From Streptomyces marinisediminis (GTDB lineage Bacteria > Actinomycetota > Actinomycetes > Streptomycetales > Streptomycetaceae), in the NCBI RefSeq assembly GCF_026262575.1, contig NZ_JAPKFL010000001.1, forward strand, positions 124,001 to 188,000: a DNA stretch of 64,000 nt, in the 5' to 3' direction. Position numbers and translations under genes: made by a program. The notes beneath the pieces were generated by a model. It ran no database searches, had not been told where the DNA came from, and saw only the letters and a list, made by a program, of their open reading frames with translations. Position 1 is the first letter of the stretch. Every line of letters starts with the position of its first letter. Below are positions 1-13,889 of this stretch, piece by piece.

Positions 1-77
1 AGCAGCTCGGCGGCGGCCGGGCCGCCGGAGGCGTGCGGGGCGAGACGGGGCGAGGAGCTGTCCGGCTTGGCGGTCAT
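1..77 (-). CDS. N-terminus of a further gene after treS, possibly maltokinase (partial)
   Basis: Only the first 25 codons are inside the window. Reading leftwards from ATG at 77 gives MTAKPDSSSPRLAPHASGG and then an Ala/Leu-rich stretch. A good ribosome binding site (GGAAGGA) lies 4 nt before the ATG. In Streptomyces the gene after glgE and treS on the same strand is usually pep2/mak (maltokinase), followed by glgB (branching enzyme), so one of these is likely. The visible residues have no diagnostic motif, so the identity rests on gene order alone. A terminator-like hairpin separates it from treS, which suggests it has its own promoter. Confidence 0.5.
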   Translation of the reverse strand, partial: MTAKPDSSSPRLAPHASGGPAAAEL

Positions 78-320
78 GGCGTCCTTCCCCCGGGCACACG
101 AGATGTACGCGAAGTGTCCCGGAATGCGGCATTGGCTGTCCGGCTGTGCGGGACGTGTTTCGGGGTAATCGACCGTGCGGCGGCTTGCGCACTGGGCCAC
201 ACGGGTGGTTCTCCGGTTACTACGTGTGCCCTCGCTCCGCGCGTCCTAACCGACCGCCCCACCCGAGGCGTGCACCCGCCGGACGCGCCCGGCGGCCGGA
301 CGCGCGCGGGGTCCGGAGGC

Positions 321-358
321 GGCCGGGGCCCGGAGGCGGTGGCCTCCGGGCCCCGGCC
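321..358 (-). terminator. Hairpin after treS
   Basis: A perfect 17-bp inverted repeat (321-337 with 342-358) around a 4-nt loop begins 10 nt past the treS stop codon. There is no clear U tract, which is common for GC-rich actinobacterial terminators. Confidence 0.7.
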
Positions 359-367
359 GCGCGTCCG

Positions 368-2183
<1,816 letters not shown>

Positions 2184-2197
<14 letters not shown>

Positions 2198-4229
2198 CGT
2201 TGGGTGACCCTCCGGTCGGTGAGGACGGTCGCAGGGTCAGGATGTGCGCCGGGGCCGGCGAACCGGGTCGCCCCGGCTCCAGTCGCACATAGTTGTCCCT
2301 GCCCCAGTGGTAGGTCTCGCCGGTGAGCTCGTCGCGCACCGGGAAGAGCTCGGCACCGCTTTCCTGAGCCGGTGTCAGGCCGAGCTTCTCCCTGTCCAAC
2401 GACACGGTCGCTTCCTGGGTGTGGTACGGATCGAGGTTCACCACCACCAGCACTGAGTCGGCGTAGGGCTCGCTGCTGCGCTTGGAGTAGGCGATGATCT
2501 GGTCGTTGTCCGTGTGGTGGAAGTGCAGGGAGCGCAGCGTCTGGAGCGCCGGGTGGCGGCGCCGCAGCCGGTTCAGCGTGGTGATCAGCGGGGTGATCGT
2601 GCGGCCCTCGCGCTCGGCGGCCGCCCAGTCCCGTGGTCGCAGCTCGTACTTCTCCGAGTGCAGGTACTCCTCGCTGCCCTCGCGCACCGCCGTGCCCTCG
2701 CACAGCTCGAAGCCCGCGTACATCCCCCAGGTGGGGGAGAGCGTGGCGGCCAGCACCGCGCGGATCTCGAACGCCGGGCGCCCGCCGTGCTGGAGGTAGG
2801 CGTGCAGGATGTCGGGGGTGTTGACGAAGAAGTTGGGCCGCATGTACGCGGCCGCCTCCCCCGACAGCTCGGTCAGGTACTCCGTCAGCTCCTGCTTGCC
2901 GTTGCGCCAGGTGAAGTAGGTGTAGGACTGCTGGAAGCCCACCTGCGCGAGCGCGCGCATCATCGCCGGGCGGGTGAACGCTTCGGCCAGGAAGATCACG
3001 TCCGGGTCCGTGCGGTTGATCTCGGTGATCACCTTCTCCCAGAAGCGGACGGGCTTGGTGTGCGGGTTGTCCACCCGGAAGATGCGCACGCCCTGCTCCA
3101 TCCAGAAGCGCAGCACCCGCAGCGTCTCGCCCACCAGCCCCCGGTACGCCGTGAGGCCGTTGTCGAAGTGGAGGGGGTAGATGTCCTGGTACTTCTTCGG
3201 CGGGTTCTCCGCGAACGCGATCGACCCGTCGGCCCGCCTGCGGAACCACTCGGGGTGCTCGGTGACCCAGGGGTGGTCCGGGGAGCACTGGAGCGCGAAG
3301 TCCAGGGCGACCTCCATGCGCAGGTCGCGGGCGGTGTCCACGAAGTGCGCGAAGTCCGCGAAGGTGCCCAGGTCCGGGTGGATGGCGTCGTGCCCGCCGT
3401 CGGCCGAACCGATGGCCCACGGGACGCCGACGTCGTGCGGGCCCGCCTCCAGGGCGTTGTCGCGGCCCTTGCGGAAGGCGGTGCCGATGGGGTGGATCGG
3501 CGGCAGGTAGACGACGTCGAACCCGGCCGCGGCGACGGCGGGCAGGCGCTCGGCCGCGGTGCGCAGCGTGCCCGGCACCGGCGCCCCGCCGTCCGCCGGG
3601 ACGACGGCGCCCTCGCTGCGCGGGAACAGCTCGTACCAGGAGCCGAACAGCGCGCGCCGGCGCTCCACCTGCACCGGCAGGGACCGGGAGGGGGTGACCA
3701 GCTCGCGCAGCGGATGCCGCGTCAGGGCCTCCGTCAGCTCGGCCCCGAGCGCGGCGGCGAGCCGGTCCCGTTCGTCCAGCGCGGTGTTGCGCAGCGCGTC
3801 CACCGCCTCCAGCACGACGGCCCGGCCCGCGTCCTTGGGCACCTCGGCCGCGGCCCGCTCCAGGAGCTGCGCCCCCTCGGCGAACGTCAGCTCCACGTCC
3901 ACGCCCGCGGGGACCTTCAGCGCGGCGTGGTGCCGCCAGGTGGACACCGGGTCGCTCCACGCCTCGACGACGAACGTCCAGCGCCCCGCCGCGTCCGGTG
4001 TCACCAGCGCCTCCCACCGGTCGGTGCCGGGGGCGGCCTCGCGCATCGGCGTCCAGGGCCCCGCGTGCCCGGCCGGGTCGCGCAGGACGACGTTGGCGGC
4101 CACCGCGTCGTGCCCCTCGCGGAACACGGTGGCGGACACCTGGAACGACTCGCCCACCACCGCCTTGGCGGGCCGGCGCCCGCAGTCGACGAGCGGCTGG
4201 ACGTCCAGGACGGGGATGCGACCGATCAT
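2184..4229 (-). CDS. glgE: Alpha-1,4-glucan:maltose-1-phosphate maltosyltransferase
   Basis: A 681-residue GH13_3 enzyme that transfers maltosyl units from maltose-1-phosphate to the non-reducing end of alpha-1,4-glucan. The N-terminal beta domain starts [12 protein letters not shown]. The catalytic domain contains the nucleophile Asp387 (RVDNPHTKP) and acid/base Glu416 (FLAEAFTRP), followed by the typical [12 protein letters not shown] and [15 protein letters not shown] segments. The open frame runs far upstream, but ATG at 4229 has an AGGTGG ribosome binding site and matches the usual family N terminus, so I chose it. It diverges from glgP across about 590 bp and overlaps treS. Confidence 0.95.
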
Positions 4230-4390
4230 GGGGTTCCACCTGGGGTCGATAATGGGTGTTTCGTACTTTGTATCCGCTTCACGAGGGCGGGAGGCCGTGC
4301 GGGCATGACCGCTCCCGTCCGCGTTCACTCGGCTGGGGGCCTCACCGCGCAGGGGATCTTTCTGCCCACGGGCCCGCCGCGCGATGCGCC

Positions 4391-4424
4391 GGTGAAGTGA
4401 ACTACCGGTAGGTAGTCGCTCACC
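4391..4424. promoter_or_regulatory. Operator-like dyad between glgE and glgP
   Basis: ACTACC, GGTA and GGTAGT (4401-4416) form an inverted repeat, flanked by GGTGA (4391-4395) and TCACC (4420-4424), with a 2-nt asymmetry between inner and outer arms. It is one of the few non-GC-saturated patches in the gap. It could be a repressor site for either gene or a weak hairpin; no regulator can be assigned. Confidence 0.35.
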
Positions 4425-4808
4425 GCGTGTACCCGGCGCGGGCGCGGCGGACCGTCGGGTTTCGGCCAGGTGTGCGGCGTGGGTGCCGCCGGGCGGACCC
4501 GCCCGGCGCCGCCGCCCCGTTCGCGCGCCGGGCGTGCGCCTGCGGGCCCCGGCGCGGGGCGTGCCTCCGGGGGCGTGGGCGGGGGTCCGTACCGGCAGGG
4601 GGCGTGCGCGCGGGGGTGCGGCGCGCCCGGCCGCCGCGTCACCGGCCCCGGGCGCGTCCGGGCCGCACGGCGGCCCCGGGCGGCGCGTGGGGCGCGCCGG
4701 GACGGGGCGGGGGCGGGGCGTGGGCGGGACGCGCCGGGCGCAACCCGCAGGGGTGTAATCCGCACCCGAAAGCACCGCAAACCACGGCGGGCGGCGGGGC
4801 GCCGCCGC

Positions 4809-4814
4809 TACGGT
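4809..4814 (+). promoter_or_regulatory. Leaderless-type -10 (TACGGT) for glgP
   Basis: TACGGT ends exactly 6 nt before the GTG start. This places the probable transcription start at the start codon. Confidence 0.55.
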
Positions 4815-4820
4815 CGCACC

Positions 4821-7373
4821 GTGAAGGCCATCCGTCGTTTCTCCGTACGTCCCGTCCTTCCCGACTCCCTTCGACCGCTCGGCGACCTGGCGCGCAACCT
4901 GCGCTGGTCCTGGCACACCGACACCCGCGAGCTCTTCCGGTACGCCGACCCGGAGGGGTGGCGGGCCACCGGCGGGGACCCGCTGCGGCTCCTGGGGGCC
5001 GTCCCGGCGGCCCGGCTGGCGGAGCTGGCGCAGGACCGGCGCTTCCAGCGACGGCTGAAACTGGGCGCAGGCGACCTGAACGACTACCTGACCGAGCCGC
5101 GCTGGTACCAGCACGCCGCCGACGACCTGCCCGCCGCGATCGCCTACTTCTCCCCGGAGTTCGGCATCACCGCCGCGCTGCCGCAGTACTCCGGCGGCCT
5201 GGGCATCCTCGCCGGCGACCACCTGAAGGCCGCCAGCGACCTGGGCGTGCCCCTGATCGGCGTCGGCCTGCTCTACCGGCACGGCTACTTCCGCCAGTCG
5301 CTGTCCCGGGACGGCTGGCAGCAGGAGAGCTACCCGGTGCTCGACCCGGACGAGCTGCCCCTGGAGCTGCTGCGCGGCGGCGAGGGCGCGCCCGTCACCG
5401 TCTCACTGGCGCTGCCGGGCGGACGCACGCTGCACGCCTACGTGTGGCGGGCCCGCGTCGGCCGGGTGCCGCTGCTGCTGCTCGACTCCGACGTGGAGGA
5501 GAACGCGCCCCGCGAGCGCGACGTCACCGACCGGCTCTACGGCGGCGGACGCGAGCAGCGGCTGCTCCAGGAGATGCTGCTGGGCATCGGCGGCGTGCGC
5601 GCGGTGCGCGCGTACTGCGCGCTCACCGGCCACCCCGAGCCGGAGGTGTTCCACACCAACGAGGGGCACGCCGGCTTCCTCGGCCTGGAGCGCATCCGCG
5701 AACTGAGCGCCCGGGGCGCTCAGTTCGACGCGGCGCTGGAGGCCGTGCGGGCCGGCACGGTGTTCACCACCCACACCCCGGTCCCGGCCGGGATCGACCG
5801 CTTCGACCGGGAGCTGGTCGCCCGCTACTTCGGCGACGACGGCGAGCTGCCCGGCGTCGACGCCGAGCGGGTCCTCGCGCTCGGGATGGAGACGCCGCGC
5901 GACGGCGAGCCGGGGCTGTTCAACATGGCGGTGATGGGCCTGCGGCTGGCCCAGCGGGCCAACGGCGTCTCCACACTCCACGGGGACGTGAGCCGGGAGA
6001 TGTTCCGCGACCTGTGGCCCGGGTTCGACGCCGACGAGGTGCCGATCGCCTCCGTCACCAACGGCGTCCACGCGCCGACGTGGGTCGCGCCCGAGATCAC
6101 CGAGCGCGCCCCCCGGCTGCCCGACCAGGAGCTGTGGGAGCTGCGCCGCGCCCTGCGCGAGCGGCTCGTGCAGGAGGTGCGGCAGCGGCTGTACGACGCC
6201 TGGCGCGAGCGCGGCGCGGCCCACGCGGAACTGGGCTGGATCGACCACGTGCTCGACCCGGACGTGCTGACCGTCGGCTTCGCCCGCCGCGTGCCGTCCT
6301 ACAAGCGGCTCACGCTCATGCTGCACGACCGGGACCGGCTGCGCGCGCTGCTGCTCCACCCCGAGCGGCCGGTGCAGCTCGTCGTCGCGGGCAAGGCGCA
6401 CCCGGCCGACGACGGGGGCAAGCGGCTGGTGCAGGAGCTGGTGCGCTTCGCCGACGACCCGCGGGTGCGCCACCGCATCGTCTTCCTGCCCGACTACGGC
6501 ATGGGCATGGCGCAGAGGCTCTACCCCGGCTGCGACGTGTGGCTGAACAACCCGCTGCGCCCGCTGGAGGCGTGCGGCACCAGCGGCATGAAGTCGGCGC
6601 TCAACGGCGGGCTCAACCTCTCGGTGCTCGACGGCTGGTGGGACGAGTGGTACGAGCCCGACTTCGGCTGGGCCATCCCCACCGCCGACGGCCCCGGCGC
6701 CGACCCCGAGCGGCGGGACGCGATCGAGGCCGCGGCGCTGTACGCGGTGCTGGAGGACCAGGTCGCCCCCTGCTTCTACGACCGCCCCGAGCGCTGGCTG
6801 GAGATGGTCCGCCAGACGCTGACCCGGCTCGGCCCCAAGGTGCCGGCCGACCGCATGGTCCGCGACTACGTGCGGCGCCTGTACGCGCCCGCCGCGCTCG
6901 CCCACCGCGCGCTGGACGGCGCCGACGGGCACCGCGCGGCGGGCGAACTGGCCGCCTGGAAGGCCCGGGTGCGCGCACAGTGGCCGCACGTCGCCGTCGA
7001 CCACGTGGAGGCCGCGGGCCCGGCCTCCGAGACCCTGGAGCTGGGCGGCTCGCTGCGCCTGCGGGTGCGGGTGACGCTGGGCGCGCTGGAGCCCGGCGAG
7101 GTGGAGGTGCAGGCCGTCGCGGGCCGGGTGGACCGCACCGACACCCTCGTCGACCCGGAGACGGTGGTGCTCAAACCGGCCGGACGCCCGGACCTGACGG
7201 GCCGCCGGCTGTACGAGGGCGAGCTCGCACTCGACCGCACGGGCCCGTTCGGGTACACCATCCGCGTCCTGCCCGCGCACCCGCTGCTGGCCGACCCGGC
7301 CGAGCTGGGCCTGCTCGCGGTGCCCGGGGAGGGCGCGGTCGGCGGCGAGCCCGCGGGCGTCCTCCTGCGGTGA
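4821..7373 (+). CDS. glgP: Alpha-glucan (glycogen/maltodextrin) phosphorylase
   Basis: An 850-residue GT35 enzyme that releases glucose-1-phosphate from alpha-1,4-glucan using pyridoxal phosphate. The N-terminal YFSPEFGIT and QYSGGLGILAGDHLKAASD segments are family hallmarks. The PLP-binding lysine is Lys591 in GTSGMKSALNGG, and the C-terminal region after about 690 is a short extra domain. The frame stays open upstream to about 4470, but the GTG at 4821 (VKAIRRFSVRP) matches the family N terminus and has a TANNNT hexamer 6 nt ahead. It diverges from glgE/treS, so glucan breakdown and synthesis genes share one intergenic region. Confidence 0.93.
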   Translation: MKAIRRFSVRPVLPDSLRPLGDLARNLRWSWHTDTRELFRYADPEGWRATGGDPLRLLGAVPAARLAELAQDRRFQRRLKLGAGDLNDYLTEPRWYQHAADDLPAAIAYFSPEFGITAALPQYSGGLGILAGDHLKAASDLGVPLIGVGLLYRHGYFRQSLSRDGWQQESYPVLDPDELPLELLRGGEGAPVTVSLALPGGRTLHAYVWRARVGRVPLLLLDSDVEENAPRERDVTDRLYGGGREQRLLQEMLLGIGGVRAVRAYCALTGHPEPEVFHTNEGHAGFLGLERIRELSARGAQFDAALEAVRAGTVFTTHTPVPAGIDRFDRELVARYFGDDGELPGVDAERVLALGMETPRDGEPGLFNMAVMGLRLAQRANGVSTLHGDVSREMFRDLWPGFDADEVPIASVTNGVHAPTWVAPEITERAPRLPDQELWELRRALRERLVQEVRQRLYDAWRERGAAHAELGWIDHVLDPDVLTVGFARRVPSYKRLTLMLHDRDRLRALLLHPERPVQLVVAGKAHPADDGGKRLVQELVRFADDPRVRHRIVFLPDYGMGMAQRLYPGCDVWLNNPLRPLEACGTSGMKSALNGGLNLSVLDGWWDEWYEPDFGWAIPTADGPGADPERRDAIEAAALYAVLEDQVAPCFYDRPERWLEMVRQTLTRLGPKVPADRMVRDYVRRLYAPAALAHRALDGADGHRAAGELAAWKARVRAQWPHVAVDHVEAAGPASETLELGGSLRLRVRVTLGALEPGEVEVQAVAGRVDRTDTLVDPETVVLKPAGRPDLTGRRLYEGELALDRTGPFGYTIRVLPAHPLLADPAELGLLAVPGEGAVGGEPAGVLLR

Positions 7374-7389
7374 CGCCCGCGGCGGCGCG

Positions 7390-9255
7390 TTAGGTCAGGC
7401 TGTCCTGCCAGGCCCGGTGGAGCTGGGCGAAGCGGCCCGTCCCGGCGAGGAGTTCGCCGGGCGGGCCGTCCTCGACGAGACGGCCGTCGGCCATGACCAG
7501 CACGCGGTCGGCGATCTCCACCGTGGACAGGCGGTGCGCGATGACGACCGCCGTGCGGTCGCCGAGCACGGTGTGCATGGCCCGTTGCACCGCCTGCTCG
7601 CCGGGCACGTCCAGCGAGGACGTCGCTTCGTCCAGGATCAGCACGGCCGGGTCGGCCAGCAGGGCCCGGGCGAAGGCCACGAGCTGCCGCTGACCGGCGG
7701 AGATGCGGCCACCGCGCTTGCGCACGTCGGTGTCGTAGCCGTCGGGCAGGGCGGTGATGAAGTCGTGCGCCCCGATGGCCCTGGCCGCCTCCTCCACCTC
7801 CGCCCGGGTGGCGTCCGGCCGGCCGATGGCGATGTTCTCGGCCACCGTGCCGGAGAACAGGAACGCCTCCTGCGTCACCATCACCACACCGCGCCGCAGC
7901 TCCGGCGTCGACAGCTCCCGCAGGTCGACGCCGTCGAGCAGCACGCGGCCGTGCGAGGCGTCGTAGAAGCGGGCCAGCAGCTTGGCCAGGGTCGACTTGC
8001 CCGCGCCCGTCGCGCCGACCACCGCCACCGTCTGCCCGGCGGGAATGGCCAGGTCGAAGCGCGGCAGCACCTCGCCGCCGGTGCGGTAGCCGAAGCTGAC
8101 GCCCTCGAACCGCACCGCGCGGCCCGGGCGGCCGTCCCGCACGGGCGGCAGCTCGCGCGGCCGCCGCGGCTCGGGGACGCCGGGCACCTGGGCCAGCAGC
8201 CCGGCGATCTTCTCCAGCGAGGCGGCGGCCGACTGGTAGGAGTTGAGGAACATCCCCAGCCGGTCGATCGGGTCGTACAGGCGCCGCACGTACAGCGCGG
8301 CCGCCGCCAGGGCGCCCAGCGCCAGCGTGCCGTCGGCGACGCGGTAGGCGCCCCACAGCACGATCGCGGCGACGGCGACGTTGGCCGTCAGCCGGGAGGC
8401 GACGACGTAGCGGGCCATCTCCAGGATGGAGTCGCCGTTGACCTTCCAGTGGTCGGCGTTCAGCGCCCGGAACCGCTCGTCGTTCGCCCGCTCCTGCCGG
8501 AAGGACTGCACCGGGCGGATGCCGTTCAGCGTCTCGGCGAACTTCACGATCACCGAGGCGATCGCCGTCGACCGCTTGCGGTACACCCGCATCGAGCGCC
8601 GCTGGAAGTCGCGCACCAGCAGCCCCAGCGGCACGAACGAGGCCAGCGCCGCGCCGCCCAGGCCGAGGTCCAGGTAGAGCAGCAGCGCGGCGATGTAGGC
8701 GACCGAGACGACGACGCCCAGCAGCTCCTGGAGGCCCTCGTCCAGCAGCTCGCGCAGCGACTCGACGTCCGTGGTGGAGCGGGAGATGAGCCGCCCGGAG
8801 GTGTAGCGGTCGTGGAAGTCGACGCTCAGCGCCTGCGCGTGCCGGTAGATGCGCCCGCGCAGCTCCACCAGCACGCTCTGGTTGACGCGCGCGGCGGCCC
8901 GGGTGAAGGCGTACTGCAGCCCGCCCGAGGCGCCCGCGCACACCGCGTAGCCGACGGCGAGCCAGAACAGCGGCGGGTACCGGCCCTCGCGCAGCGCGGG
9001 CACCACGTGGTCGATGGCGAACGCCACCAGCAGCGGGCCGCCCTGCACGGCCGCCTGCTGGCCGAGCAGGAGCAGGACGGCGACGGACACCCGCAGCCGG
9101 TGCGGGCGCAGCAGCGAGCCCAGCAGGCGGCGGGCGGCGTCGGGCGGGGCGGGCAGCACGTCCCGGTCGAACGGGTCGACGGGGGCCTGGGCGGTGTGCG
9201 CGCCGGGTTCCGGCGGTCCGGGCGTGGCCGGTGTCGCCGTCGAGATCGTGGTCAC
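7390..9255 (-). CDS. ABC exporter half-transporter, canonical catalytic NBD
   Basis: A 621-residue membrane-fused ABC protein, about six transmembrane helices (roughly residues 40-330) followed by a nucleotide-binding domain. Walker A is GATGAGKST, the signature is ISAGQRQ, Walker B is LILDEATSSLD with the catalytic Glu, and the H-loop is IAHRLST. It starts at a GTG that overlaps the stop of the upstream partner (GTGA), so the two are co-translated and almost certainly form a heterodimer. The substrate is unknown; family members export drugs, lipids or peptides. It converges on glgP with only 16 bp between the stops. Confidence 0.88.
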   Translation of the reverse strand: MTTISTATPATPGPPEPGAHTAQAPVDPFDRDVLPAPPDAARRLLGSLLRPHRLRVSVAVLLLLGQQAAVQGGPLLVAFAIDHVVPALREGRYPPLFWLAVGYAVCAGASGGLQYAFTRAAARVNQSVLVELRGRIYRHAQALSVDFHDRYTSGRLISRSTTDVESLRELLDEGLQELLGVVVSVAYIAALLLYLDLGLGGAALASFVPLGLLVRDFQRRSMRVYRKRSTAIASVIVKFAETLNGIRPVQSFRQERANDERFRALNADHWKVNGDSILEMARYVVASRLTANVAVAAIVLWGAYRVADGTLALGALAAAALYVRRLYDPIDRLGMFLNSYQSAAASLEKIAGLLAQVPGVPEPRRPRELPPVRDGRPGRAVRFEGVSFGYRTGGEVLPRFDLAIPAGQTVAVVGATGAGKSTLAKLLARFYDASHGRVLLDGVDLRELSTPELRRGVVMVTQEAFLFSGTVAENIAIGRPDATRAEVEEAARAIGAHDFITALPDGYDTDVRKRGGRISAGQRQLVAFARALLADPAVLILDEATSSLDVPGEQAVQRAMHTVLGDRTAVVIAHRLSTVEIADRVLVMADGRLVEDGPPGELLAGTGRFAQLHRAWQDSLT

Positions 9256-11090
9256 CGTTCTCCCTCGCGGTCGCCGGACATCAGGTGGCGGTACTCGGCG
9301 CTGTCGCGCAGCAGCTCCTGGTGCGTGCCGACGGCGGTGATCCGCCCGCCGGACAGCAGCGCAGCGCGGTCGGCCAGCAGCACGGTGGACGGGCGGTGCG
9401 CGACGACCAGCGCCGTCGTGGACGCCAGCACCTCGCGCAGCGCGGCCTCCACCTTCGCCTCGGTGTGCACGTCCAGCGCCGAGAGCGGGTCGTCCAGCAC
9501 CAGGAAGGGCGGGCGGCCGATGACGGCGCGGGCCAGGGCCAGGCGCTGGCGCTGGCCGCCCGACAGGCTCAGGCCCTGCTCGCCGACCTGCGTGCGCTCC
9601 CCCTGCGGCAGCGCCCGCACGAACCCGGCCGCCTGCGCCACCTCCAGCGCCCGCCACAGCTCCTCGTCGTCCGCGTCCGGGGCGCCCATGCGCACGTTCT
9701 CCGCGACGCTCGCGGAGAACAGCGTCGGCTCCTCGAAGGCGACGGCGACCATGCCGCGCAGCCGGTGGCGCGGCACCCGCTGGATGTCGACGCCGTCCAG
9801 GGTGATGCGGCCGCCGGTCAGCTCGTGCAGCCGGGGCACGAGCGCGGTGAGGGTGGTCTTGCCGGAGCCGGTCGTGCCCACCAGGGCGACCGTCTCGCCG
9901 GAGCGCACGTGCAGGTCGACGCCGTCCAGGACGGGCGGCGCGCCGGGGTCGGCGTCGGGGAAGCGGAACGTCACGCCCGACAGGCGCAGGCCGGAGCCGT
10001 CGCCCGCTGGAGCGGCGCCCGCGGAGGTCGCGCCCGCGGAGGTTGCGCCCGCGGAGGTCCCCGGCTCGGCCGGGTCCTTCGGGAGCGGGGTGTCGACGAC
10101 CTCGAAGTAGCGGTCGGCGGCCGTGGCGGCCTCGTTGCTCATCGCCAGCAGGAAGCCGAGCGACTCCACCGGCCAGCGCAGCGCCAGCGCCGTGGACAGG
10201 AACGCCACCAGCGTGCCCGCCGACATGTCCCCGTCGGCCACCCGCATCGTGCCCAGCACCAGCGCCGCGCCGAGCGCCAGCTCGGGCAGGGTGAGGATGA
10301 GCCCCCAGATCGTCGCCAGCAGCCGCGCCTTGTGCAGCTCGGTGCCCTTCAGCCGCTCGTTCAGCGCCCGGAAGGCGCGGGCCTGGCTGCGGTGCCGCCC
10401 GAACCCCTTGATGATCCGGATGCCCAGCACGGCCTCCTCGACGACGGTCGCGAGGTCACCGACCTGGTCCTGCGCCCTGCGGGCGGCCACCGAGTAGCGC
10501 GCCTCGAACATCGAGCACAGCACCACCAGCGGCAGCACCGGCGCGAGCAGCACCAGCCCCAGCGTCCACTCCTGGGCGAGCAGCACGATGCAGCCGACGA
10601 CGATGGTGACGCCGTTGACCAGCAGGAACGTCAGCGGGAAGACCAGGAACATGCGCAGCAGTTGCAGGTCGGTGGTGCCGCGCGACAGGAGCTGGCCGCT
10701 GGCCCAGCGGTCGTGGAAGGCCACCGGCAACCGCTGGAGGTGCCCGTACAGGTCCGCCCGCATGGCGGCCTCCACCCCGGCCAGCGGGCGCGCCACGAGC
10801 CACCGGCGCAGCCCGAACAGCGCCGCCTCGGCCACGCCCACGGCCAGCAGCAGGACGCCGCCCCACCACACCCCCGTGGTGTCACCGGCGGCCACCGGGC
10901 CGTCGATGATCCACTTGAGCACCAGCGGGATGGCCAGGCCCACCACGGAGGCGACCGTCCCCACCACGGCGGCGGTTCCCCACCGCGCGCGCACCGGCCG
11001 CAGGTACGGCCACAACCTCAGCAACGACCGCACCGCCGACCGCGGTGCCTCCCGCGCCGGGGCGGGAGCGGTTTCATCCAGGAGACTCAT
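9252..11090 (-). CDS. ABC exporter half-transporter, NBD with Glu-to-Asp Walker B
   Basis: A 612-residue partner of the downstream exporter gene. It has an N-terminal transmembrane domain (about residues 35-330) and a C-terminal NBD. Walker A is GTTGSGKTT and the signature is LSLSGGQRQ. Walker B reads VLDDPLSALD, so the catalytic Glu is Asp, and the H-loop histidine is present (VAHRPST). A degenerate catalytic site in one half is typical of heterodimeric exporters with asymmetric ATPase sites. A short linker before the NBD holds three TSAGA-type repeats. The first gene of the pair, it starts at ATG 11090 with about 210 bp to glgX. Confidence 0.88.
   Translation of the reverse strand: MSLLDETAPAPAREAPRSAVRSLLRLWPYLRPVRARWGTAAVVGTVASVVGLAIPLVLKWIIDGPVAAGDTTGVWWGGVLLLAVGVAEAALFGLRRWLVARPLAGVEAAMRADLYGHLQRLPVAFHDRWASGQLLSRGTTDLQLLRMFLVFPLTFLLVNGVTIVVGCIVLLAQEWTLGLVLLAPVLPLVVLCSMFEARYSVAARRAQDQVGDLATVVEEAVLGIRIIKGFGRHRSQARAFRALNERLKGTELHKARLLATIWGLILTLPELALGAALVLGTMRVADGDMSAGTLVAFLSTALALRWPVESLGFLLAMSNEAATAADRYFEVVDTPLPKDPAEPGTSAGATSAGATSAGAAPAGDGSGLRLSGVTFRFPDADPGAPPVLDGVDLHVRSGETVALVGTTGSGKTTLTALVPRLHELTGGRITLDGVDIQRVPRHRLRGMVAVAFEEPTLFSASVAENVRMGAPDADDEELWRALEVAQAAGFVRALPQGERTQVGEQGLSLSGGQRQRLALARAVIGRPPFLVLDDPLSALDVHTEAKVEAALREVLASTTALVVAHRPSTVLLADRAALLSGGRITAVGTHQELLRDSAEYRHLMSGDREGER
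10015..10059. repeat. 15-bp x3 tandem repeat inside the ABC exporter gene
   Basis: Three contiguous 15-bp units (10015-10029, 10030-10044, 10045-10059), nearly identical, encode the TSAGA repeats of the linker between transmembrane and nucleotide-binding domains. They stay in frame and probably vary in copy number between strains. Confidence 0.85.
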
Positions 11091-11202
11091 CAGGACCGAG
11101 AGTAGAGATGACTGCTGACAGCCGCATCGGTATTTCCGACCCCGGGCGCCTCGGACCCCGGACGTAGGCCGCGCGGCCCCCCTCCGGCGTAGGGCCTGGG
11201 GC

Positions 11203-11270
11203 GCGGCCCTCCGCGCGGCGTCGGCGGCGCGGCCTCCGCGCGGCGCCCCGGCGGTGCGGCCTCCGCGCGG
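11203..11270. repeat. About 26-bp x3 GC-rich repeat between glgX and the ABC exporter genes
   Basis: Three copies of a core reading GCGGCCTCCGCGCGG (first copy with one extra C) begin at 11203, 11229 and 11256. They fill most of the 213-bp gap. No ORF or regulatory role is evident; partial self-complementarity may help termination after glgX. Confidence 0.7.
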
Positions 11271-11303
11271 CCCCCGTGGTGCGCGGGGGTGCGGCCGGGA
11301 GGG

Positions 11304-13673
<2,370 letters not shown>

Positions 13674-13877
13674 GGGCGGCCTCCTGCGGCTCACGCGGGC
13701 GGGACCGCGCGCGGGCCACGGTGCCGCGGGCGCAGTGGCCACCGGTGCGCCCGGCGTCCCGTGCCGCGCGCTCGCGCTCCCGCCTCCTGCCGGAAGTCTT
13801 CCCGGCCGGAGCGCTCCGTTCACCCCGGGGCCCGTTCGATTCCGCCAACCGGTGGGCCCACCCGCGTTAACGGGCGT

Positions 13878-13883
13878 TACCCT
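13878..13883 (+). promoter_or_regulatory. Leaderless-type -10 (TACCCT) for the enoyl-CoA hydratase gene
   Basis: TACCCT ends 6 nt before ATG 13890. A GTTAACG / CGTTAC pair of half-sites (13866-13880) overlaps it. Confidence 0.5.
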
Positions 13884-13889
13884 GCCGCC

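Larger units (their letters stand above)
4230..4820. other. Divergent glgE-glgP intergenic region
   Basis: About 590 bp without a convincing gene. The glgE-proximal 60 bp is AT-richer and probably carries the minus-strand promoter; TACAAAGT and CATTAT near 4245-4270, read on the minus strand, are candidates. A dyad lies at 4391-4424. The remainder to about 4800 is extremely GC-rich, with no recognisable RNA or ORF signal. Confidence 0.5.

Noticed and set aside
4230..5282. Upstream extension of glgE to 5282
   Set aside because: The extension is low-complexity Arg/Pro sequence, overlaps the glgP start, and the family N terminus with a ribosome site is at 4229.
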